DNA from: Rhypophila decipiens
Lineage: Eukaryota > Ascomycota > Sordariomycetes > Sordariales > Naviculisporaceae
Assembly: GCA_033297075.1 (NCBI GenBank)
Contig: MU858285.1
Span: 1-51,167 of the forward strand
Direction of reading: 5' to 3'
Length of the DNA stretch: 51,167 nucleotides
Shown: piece by piece, positions 43,201 through 51,167 of the stretch
Numbering within the stretch: position 1 is the first letter of the stretch
Layout of the letters: each line of letters begins with the position of its first letter
The notes under the pieces: generated by a model
Told to the model about the DNA's origin: nothing
Seen by the model: the letters and a program-made list of their open reading frames with translations, nothing else
The model's database searches: none
Program-made: the position numbers and the translations under genes

Positions 43201-46200
43201 AGGAGCCGGTGGGGGGTGGAGGGGGGTTTGCCGATTTGTGTGGAACAAGAAAAAAAGAAGATGACGATGAACACGGTCCATCCGGTAAAGACCATCTGGA
43301 TCTGGGGTCGCAAGCTCTGATCATTGGCTGTGCCCTTGAATTCAACAAACCCTCGAAACTGTGGGCTTCTTGGTCAGCAGGCTGAGAGGAATGAGTGATC
43401 TTGGGCGGCATGGATTCCGAAGATCAGAAACAGGGACCGCCAGGACCCCCACAAGCCGCAAATCTGCGGTTTTGTACCTCTTCCGCCAGGATGAACTAAC
43501 CAAAGGTTGCGATTGGCGGCGACTGGCAAAGCGGTGTTTCAAAATGTATATACTTTATGGTGCAAGTATCCGTACGGTACACTGTCCAGTACACTAGTGT
43601 ATGAACCCTGGATACATAACGTCGGATGATTTGACACAAACTGCAAGTGTTAGCGCATGCGCTACCTAACCGTCAGCAACGCAGATCGCTCACTAAACCC
43701 CCCCCCAGAGGACAGTTGAGCACCGTTTCTTGATCTTCTCATCTTTCTAGCGGCTGGCTGGAGTAGCAGAGGAAGAAGCGAGATCAGCAACGGAGCTCGG
43801 CAGGCACCCGAGGCAGACAGGGGGCTGTTTTCCGGACTCTGGGATACTTGGCGGTTCCAGCGCGGGTTATGTTCTCTCCAAGAACCAAACAGGTTTGAGG
43901 ATGCAAAGAGAAGAGCAATATATTCTCGCAGGTACTCTGGCAGCACGAGAGCATCCTGTCCGACCTGCTGGGAGACAAATGCACAATACTCTTACATGTC
44001 ACCTCAATAATGACATGCGGCTACACGATTTCGACCTGGATATTGAAGTTAATATCAGTACATGTACTCTGTCTAAAATAGGCACCATCTTACCATGAAT
44101 CCAGGTTATCAATATTCCGTATGGACCGGACAGTATTTTCACTCGCACACACCCTTTTGCTGATTTCGGAGATTTGTCGGACAGCGGGCGAGAAACTCGT
44201 CTTTTTAGCACAGTTGTGCATGTGAAGACTTGAAAACCGGCAGAGTCCATGTCGACGTGACAATACACACGTTTTGTTGAAGGATTCCTGCATCCTACCC
44301 TTCTTCGGGACTTGGCGCGCAACAAATACCTTTTGCTGCGGTGCTTCCAGCCGCTCAAGGCTTGGTTCCTTCTGTCAACCCAAAGACCAAAGGCTGGATC
44401 AAATGGTGCCGCTAGGTTGCTGTGGTGGGGTGGGAATCGCTACCGATAGTGCAGACGGTTGGACCTGCTAGCTGCCCTGCTGGGACCCGCTGACGCTGAC
44501 GGCCTTGTTGTTGGTGTGGGTTACGATGGTATCCGAGATCTCAAGCCAGAAGTTGCGAATCGGAAGGTCTCCCAGAAAAACTGTTGTGCTTTGCTTCAGC
44601 CCCCAGACCAGAGAAACTGAGTTGCCTCTTTCGTGGTTACACTGCATCTTCGGCGGTAGGTGGTCTCTTTGCTGAAACCGTTTTGCGTATCTTGCCTGCA
44701 GCACTGGTGCCAAGAGAGAAGGTTGAAAGATTGGCTTCCAATTGTCTAGAAGCACGCTCCTTGCTGGAGACGCTGCAGAGGAGCAGAAAGCCTACCCCGT
44801 GAGGAGAGGTGGTTTTTCTGTTGAGACCGGGTATCCACAAATGCGCGGTACCTGTACTTGGTGATAGGTCATACAAACAACCATCCCCGCAGACCAACTC
44901 GAAGGTTCACAGGTCAGAAGGTTAGCATGTAGGTACTATACACATGTCGCGGGCTGTTCCAGAACGTCAATCATGAAATTGCAGATATTAGTTCATCACG
45001 AGACTCTTCGGTTAGGTGGCTGTTGTCTCAAAGTCATCGCTATGACCGTCCTCGTGAGAAACGAGCGCCAAGTTGTGCGTCATCCAAAGTTCTCGATGTT
45101 TCGGCTGGCCCTGAAGACACACAGAGGCTATTTTAGTCGTGCGGCTCCCGAGCCGAGAGACGTCGTCTGGGTTTCGGCAATCGGGCGACGTTAATAAACG
45201 TTGGTGGCTCCACCTTCCGACTGAAATACCGTAAATACGGGGTACGTGAACGGACTCACACCACGACGGATTACAGATAACTGGGATAATTATCTGCTTG
45301 CTGTGTTTGGCGCAAAAAGTCTCGGAAGTTCGGTGACCAGGTACGGAGTACGGTATTTCAACCAAATGCCCACGCATAACCTGTCGGATGGAGGAGATGG
45401 TTCAGGGCAAGCCGTCAATATTGTTATCGTTATTGCTTTGGTGAAACCTGTGGCTTGTATCCGGTGTCGGTACGGATATGGAACCGTCCATACGTTGCGC
45501 CGTATCAAGTCGGCAGCAGGATGGACGTTGTACTGTAAAAAAGGGGTTCGTAATTTGTGAATTTGGGTGCCGTCGTCTCGTCGCCTCTTCATGGCTGGTC
45601 ATTATGATCGACACTTTTTTTATATTGACGCAAGATAAGATCGCTGTTTTTGCTTGGCCCGCTGGGTCTCTGGGCCCTTGAGAAACCGGCACGATGTGCT
45701 GCCCCGAAGAACCTGTGGCTGAAACAAAAAATAAGGGTGACGTGCCAGGTTGCAATGTTGCAATGAAGATGCTAATTTTAAACATGGCGTTACCCAAGGT
45801 CGGAGAGAGCTTCGTTGATCTGCCAAGTGTGACGGGACCTTTCGTAACAAACTCTGCAAACGTGATCAGTTCAGTTCCTCGAACTTTGGGTCTGGAAAGA
45901 AGTACAAAATCATATCCCCAGCGACGTTTGGTGTACATGCTCAAAATCCATCTCAAATGGCATAATACAGTTGTTGCCAGAAGGGCGGCTGGGATGCAAA
46001 AGGACGTTTTGGTACATGTGAAGATAATGCACAGCACGTCTCCGTATCCCGCAAGCATCACCAAGTATTTTCGGCCTCTTTGGGCTTCTCGCAGGTGCCA
46101 CGACGTGTTGCCTTCTTTAGCGCAACCCAAAGTGCTTCCGAGGATGGAAGGAAAGGATAGATTCTGCAGAGACCCCACCATGCAGGCCGAGTGCGATTCG

Positions 46201-46500
46201 GCAACATGTAACTGTAAGCCTGTTGGCTGCGAAAAGTGGTAAAATGGCTGAAAAAGACTGCCTTCAATCTGTTAAGGTGCTAACTTCTGTTACGTGGTGG
46301 CCACTATGTTCGTTGAACCTCATGTTTTTTGAACTACGCCTGTTTTCAGTATGTTTTCTGAAACATCCTGTTTTCCACACAACAGACATTTCCATTCAAA
46401 TCACTTACACACCCGCCATTTCCAGAACTTCCACAAGCGCATTCCTCTCAATATAACCTCACTTTCGGCTCCTCCTCCCACGCGCGCCCGTAGTTAAATA
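40277..46500. other. Gene-poor flank, left part
   Basis: About 6.2 kb in which I find no ORF with a recognisable family, coherent splicing or convincing composition. The longest frame (45402-46181, minus) looks random. Small tandem features are present: a GTCGT/GTGTC run at about 41668-41690 and a doubled AATCCAGAGCCG at about 42395-42420. Promoter sequence of AAH1 should lie in the first few hundred bases. Confidence 0.5.
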
Positions 46501-46744
46501 GTCTTCCATAGCTCAATTGATCGTATTCCCACTGCATTCGTGACCTCCCCGTTCGATTCAAATGTGACCCACTTTTCGTATCCCTTGTAATTGAATTGAC
46601 TACCTGTAATTACCAGTGACTGACTGCTTGTGACTGTACTTTATGGGCCAAGTAAATCGCTACTTTGATTAACCTTCATTCTATACTTAAAAAGTGTAAT
46701 AGAACGAGGTCAATCGGGGTAGGGATTGACTTTTTTACTAGTTT

Positions 46745-47046
46745 AGCCATTTAAAACATGGCTAGAAAAGCATGTTATGGCTGGAAAAGCATGTTTTGGC
46801 TTTAACAGTATGTTGAATTTCAAGCCTTATAGCCAAATGACCATTTTTTGGCCGTAGTGCCAAATGTTGTAGCCGCAACACCATGTTGAATTGCGAGCCT
46901 TAGAAAACGAACCCCATTTTCCGGCCAAATCAGCATGTACTAAAGCAACAGAGTAACCCCACGTACCGCCAGTATAACACTTATAGAAAAGTCACTCTGT
47001 TGCAGGCGTAACATGCTTATAGTAGCCCTTATGGCAACATGTTGCC
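46745..47046. repeat. Degenerate repeat cluster ending in a perfect palindrome
   Basis: Two near-identical copies of ATGGCTRGAAAAGCATGTT lie side by side at about 46758-46796. Two copies of ATGTTGAATTKC-AGCCTTA follow at about 46810 and 46883, with several further GCATGTT, GGCCAAAT and AGCC fragments. The cluster ends at the 14-bp perfect palindrome GGCAACATGTTGCC (47033-47046). There is no reading frame. Confidence 0.7.
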
Positions 47047-50000
47047 GGATCCCCCCCGGCCTGCATGGCAATGACTTGGATTCTGCACGTCTTTCGCCCG
47101 CTTCTCACAATGCAGGTTGGAGTGGTACCACGTCGCTCACTGCATGGTGCCAAAGCCGGCGAATAGACGAAAGTTGATTGACACTGGCTGAGTTGACAGC
47201 CCACCGTCCTCTGTTGGGAACGAGGAAGTTCGTTGCACGATTCCTCCGTCGGTAATTTGAGTCCTTGGGTTTGGAGAAGAAAGAAAATTAGCTCGCAAGG
47301 TGATGGTCTTTTCTTCCTGGATTCCATGAATCTCGTCGTTATCTCCGCATGAGCCGGGCCCACCCAATACTGGGAATCGCCTGCTGAATCGTACAGCAAT
47401 GTGCTATATTTGTACAGGACGGATACCGCAGACTTTGACTTGGGGCGAATTGGCGGTCCGCCCTTCCCTCTAATGATGCTTTTCATAGCGCACATTTCTA
47501 TGCCCTCTCTCCTGAGAGAACCCAAAATTCAGTGATATGTTGTGCTGTTTTGCTGGCGTTCCTTATATCGATCTGGATAGATGGGCTGTGGTCCGTGACA
47601 AAGATTGAAACTTGGCGGGGGTGACCAATAAAATCCCTCAGGGGTTCCTTCCGACTCGGAACCTCAGCTCTTGCTCCCCCGCCTGTCCGTCCCGGTCATT
47701 CGCAAAGTTTGGTCCCCGCTAGCAGGGACCAGCCGACGAGGATGGAACCGTTTTCTTTCGCGAGCGTCCAGACTCCAGACTTTTTTGCTCCGTCCACAAC
47801 TCCCGGGCTTCGGTTGTCAAAGTTTCATTTCACCTCCGGAGTGTCAACGAGAGTTCATGTTTCATCCAATGTTACCACCACCGCCAAATCCCCTCAATCA
47901 TTGAGGCTTCTTCAGCTGTTGATAACCACTCTGCGATCACATATGCTTAGCATAGCTATAGCAACATTCGGTGAGACCTTCCCAACACTCCGTGGAACCG
48001 TCCGGGTACAGTTTATTTCACTAACAAAGGTAGCACAAAGTACAATCAAGCCTGGACGGAGTACGACAGCCGTACCTCAACCGTACAGTACATGCAATTG
48101 GTCACGTACGATACATGATGGATACCGAGAAACAAGCTGCGCTAGTTACCAAGCCTGTGCACACCTTGTTGATCACAGGTCCTTGGCGGTTGGGGGCCGG
48201 TTCCTGGTCGGCAATCTTCCGAGAGGAACTGTCCGGGCTAAGCCAGCCGGCTTGTGCACGGCTTTGTGCAGGATAGCCGCTGGGCCGTGGCTGGTGTTTC
48301 CGCCTCCGTAATAAGCCTCCGCAGCCAATCGACGAGTTCAGGAACCCCGATCGAAAGAAAGAAATCTGTCAACATCTCAGGACTGCCTGCGAAATTTCCG
48401 ACAATGGCCATGCTGACATGACAGAATTCGACGAAGTGGGCAAATGCTGTCATCGGGCACCACAGGCGGCCACTAGCCACAGATGTCTGGAACATGGTCG
48501 CCGATGTTGATCTGCGAACTAAAAGACCCTAGGGAAACACTTGCCTAATTGGGCTAGACCATACCCGCCTGTCGCCGTTGACGGGCTGGCGGCTACGGAG
48601 ACAGAGTCTCGTGGGTTGCGAGCTACACTACTTGACAAGGGGCTTGCGCGGCAATTCCCACGTCCCAGCTGCACAACTCAAGTCTCTCAAACCAACTTCC
48701 GAGCCGTCACTCAAGGTCTGGTTATCATGACGGATTATTACACGGAAGCATGCTCAGACCCAAGATCATGCACGTTTCCAACGCATTTCGAAGCCCGGTG
48801 ACGAGGCTATCCTAATATGCGCACCAATAAAACGCAACGCCCAGATGTTCACGGTACCGAACTCCTTATCCTTGGATCTGACCCGTGACCACACGCCAGG
48901 ACATACGGGACCATGTTGACAGCATCATTGCGATTTCGAGCTGATGGCGAATTTGATGTGGACCAGATCGCGTGCATCGGATGGGCGAACGCAGCGTCAT
49001 TTCACTTCCTGCCTGCCACGTTTCAGGCTCATGGCTTTATCTCTTTCACGACATAGCCTGGCTTTAGTAATTGTACGGGGTACTGCGTACGATATCGCTG
49101 ATAAGTGTGCGTTCAAATTAGTAGGTCTTATATGATTCCCGCAGGGTGTGGTTCGAACTTGCTTTCTGTTATCATCATTGAGAAATCCCCAGAACAACGC
49201 CACGAGGCAACCGGTTGCGAGTTTAGCATGCCGTCTGTCCCGATCTCCCGGCAGCTCGTTTTGACCGGCTTTGACGCCATGATCTCACAAGGAAGCACAA
49301 ACCTGACCAGGCTCACTCCCTCCAGCTTTGACAAAAAGCGGAAAGCTGCTCGCATTCCCAATCCCACCGGACTTTTGCTCTGGTTGTGGTGATTTAGTCA
49401 AAAGCCTGAAACTCAGCGAGGCTCGACCATCAAATAAGAACCCCCGTCGACATCAAAGTTCACAGTTTTAGATGCCCCTTGGTAGAAATTACGTTACATC
49501 GACGGCACCCTATCTGGCGTCATCCCCAAAACCGGACGCGAAATCGATCTGCATTCATTGGGAGCACAAGAAAAAAAGACATTATTTTACATGTACGGGT
49601 ATGGGTACGTACCGGTATGAGGGACATTTATCGTGTCAGCCGATATTTTCTCCGCTGGCCAAGTCTGGCGGCAAGCAATCCCAAAAGTGCATCTCGCTTC
49701 CTTGAATGGGGTTGAGCTGGATCCAGATGGACCCTCGACCAGTCAACAAGGATAGGGAGTTAGGGCCAGTTCGTGTTCAGCGTAGCTCCAGCGTGGAGGG
49801 CAAACACCTCTCATCGGTTTTGAGACAGCTGTTACCAGACGACTTGTGCATCGTTCTACAACTTGGCTTGGCGGCTGGACGAAGCTGACAGTTGTCAAGG
49901 CTGGAGGATGGCGGTCTGTTTCTGTTCGGCTACAGATACTCTGATACAATGTCACGTGTATTGTGTACATGGCATATCTCCAGTCTCGTCGAGTTCTTCT

Positions 50001-50510
50001 GTTTTGGTGTTTGATTCCGAATACGCATGCTGTCCGGCAAGAGCCTGGCACCGAAGCCGACTGGTGGACACCTGAGCATCCCGGCTTTAACCAGTTTGAG
50101 GCTGGGCTGCGCGTATCCGTACAATCGTTCTCCACTGCGCCAGTTACCAAAACCCGAGCTGCTGGGGGCACCTTGGACCGGCGGACGGATCGGTTCCCTT
50201 GCTCCAGGAAACGTTCAACCCTGGTCGCGCTAACCGCACCCACCCCGCCTCCCTCAGCCAGCTTGCGGACCCCTGTAGCCACCGCGCAACAATTGCAGAT
50301 GTATGGCGCACGGACGCAACGGCGGGTGCGGCCTCGAAGTGGGGGAGCGAGCCGGGTGCCGTGAAGGTAAGGAAGCTGACAAGGACGGAGCAGTGACTCG
50401 GCACGGAGACTCTGATATCATTCTATCGAGCATCGGTTGCTGGATTCGAGTCTTGGACTTGCACAGGGCACACCGAAACCCACAGGATCATAATGAGAGC
50501 TGATTATTAC
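47047..50510. other. Gene-poor flank, right part
   Basis: About 3.5 kb with only short, unsupported frames. Composition is near balanced. The text contains many GTAC-containing short palindromes (for example around 48060-48110 and 49075-49090). I see no gene. Confidence 0.5.
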
Positions 50511-51000
50511 ACCTAGACCAGACAACTACCGCATACTCTCGATCTAATTGAACTTGTGTTAATCTAATATAGGGGGATAAAAGTATGTACCTTATAGGTA
50601 TGTACTACTTAAAGAGGTTAATATTAGTTGGATTAGGGGCTTAGGACTCAGCTACTAATGGGCTTAAACTTAACTAATTACCCTAATTCTACTAGTTATT
50701 ACCCTATATCTACTATTAGATATATATATAAGGAATTCTCGGCTAATTTAGGCCTTTATTTATCCTTATTATTAAATATATCTAATTAAATTAATTTATT
50801 CCTATTATTCTAATCTAAAGACTACTTTTAACTAATAATTAATAGTTAGATTATACTTTAAATATACCTTTTATAAATAGATAGTAGAAGAAATAACTAT
50901 AGTTAGAATATCCTATATTAATAAGTATTATAAAACTATATATAAAGAGATTTAATTTATAGTACCAGAAAACTTACTAAACTTGTGAGGATCGTATAGA
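50511..51000. repeat. TA-rich tract resembling a RIP-mutated transposon relic
   Basis: Composition switches abruptly at about 50510 to very AT-rich sequence dominated by TA, TTA and CTA words, with few CA/TG pairs and no open frame. It ends near 50985, where a hairpin (TGAGG/CCTCA and GTATAG/CTATAC arms, 50986-51025) and GC-normal sequence resume. In ascomycetes this pattern is typical of repeat-induced point mutation acting on a transposable element. The element class cannot be read. Confidence 0.6.
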
Positions 51001-51167
51001 GGAACAACCACCCTATACACCCTCATACGTACTATACATACCATTTACTTGATTAGATCTTCCAATCAAGTTTAGTTGCTCTTTTGGGCTATGTTACGTA
51101 GTGGTGTGGTATGTCACGATCGTTACATTAGACTTGATTACCTTGAGGTTCCGAGTTCGAGTCGGAA

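Noticed and set aside
45402..46181. A 259-codon open frame on the minus strand, the longest in the right flank
   Set aside because: No domain or signature, irregular composition, no sensible start context, and it overlaps equally long antisense frames. Length alone is compatible with chance at this base composition.
47709..48311. A 200-codon plus-strand frame
   Set aside because: The translation is Ser/Thr/Arg-biased without hydrophobic patterning, and no splice partners or family match are visible.
49743..50282. A 179-codon minus-strand frame near the right end
   Set aside because: Overlapped by opposite-strand frames of similar size; no recognisable motif.
51090..51167. tRNA-like end of the window (AGTGGT segment and a TTCCGA/TCGGAA stem around GTTCGAG)
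   Set aside because: The A-box-like and B-box-like words are about 50 nt apart, but I cannot build an anticodon stem, and the T-loop would be shifted by one base. The window ends before an acceptor stem could be tested.
1..51167. CRISPR arrays, bacterial operons, phage modules or 5S rRNA genes
   Set aside because: The tandem repeats seen have no spacer structure, the genes are spliced eukaryotic genes, and no 5S-like internal control region was found.

Overview
The window looks like nuclear DNA of a filamentous ascomycete, most likely a sordariomycete of the Sordariales type. Protein-coding genes carry short introns (about 55-105 nt) with GTRNGT donors, CTAAC/CTAAT-like branch sites and CAG/TAG acceptors. 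The conserved genes all have their best-known relatives in fungi, and simple repeats (poly-C, CAA, CCA, AAG) are frequent. The genus is an inference; no rRNA or barcode is present.

Left part (1-12.2 kb). EAF3/MRG15, the chromatin reader of NuA4 and Rpd3S, is on the minus strand (341-3806). Its chromo-domain exon and its MRG-domain exons are separated by a 2.3 kb interval, enormous for this genome, that holds a second same-strand basic-protein ORF. Its second intron is a 22-bp minisatellite. Two inner-kinetochore (CCAN) genes follow on the plus strand: a Cnl2/Nkp2 subunit (4393-5011) and a CENP-Q/Fta7-like protein with an N-terminal tandem array of AT-hooks (7001/7057-9589). Between them on the minus strand is an ER thioredoxin-like membrane protein. 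TRM2, the tRNA m5U54 methyltransferase, closes this block.

Middle part (12.7-27.2 kb). This is a dense housekeeping block: ALG11 (minus; N-glycan assembly), COX18 (plus; mitochondrial inner-membrane insertase), a PEP12-like syntaxin (minus; endosomal/vacuolar fusion), NDC1 (plus; nuclear pore/spindle pole body anchor) and DLT1 (plus; low-temperature growth membrane protein). A 2.9 kb stretch with no supported gene follows, then an unknown charged protein with a glycine-zipper core (26118-27218).

Right part (27.2-51.2 kb). Genes thin out: a tRNA-Asn(GTT), a phenol-hydroxylase-type FAD monooxygenase (29158-31145), a large multi-exon disordered protein of unknown function (34026-37505) and an adenine deaminase AAH1 (39143-40276). 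From about 40.3 kb to the right edge I find no convincing gene. That flank contains degenerate repeats, a repeat/palindrome cluster near 47 kb and a TA-rich tract at 50.5-51.0 kb that resembles a RIP-mutated transposon relic.

The genes do not form one pathway. The points most worth following are the gene-within-intron arrangement at EAF3 and the AT-hook array fused to a CENP-Q-type kinetochore protein that lies 2 kb from another kinetochore gene.
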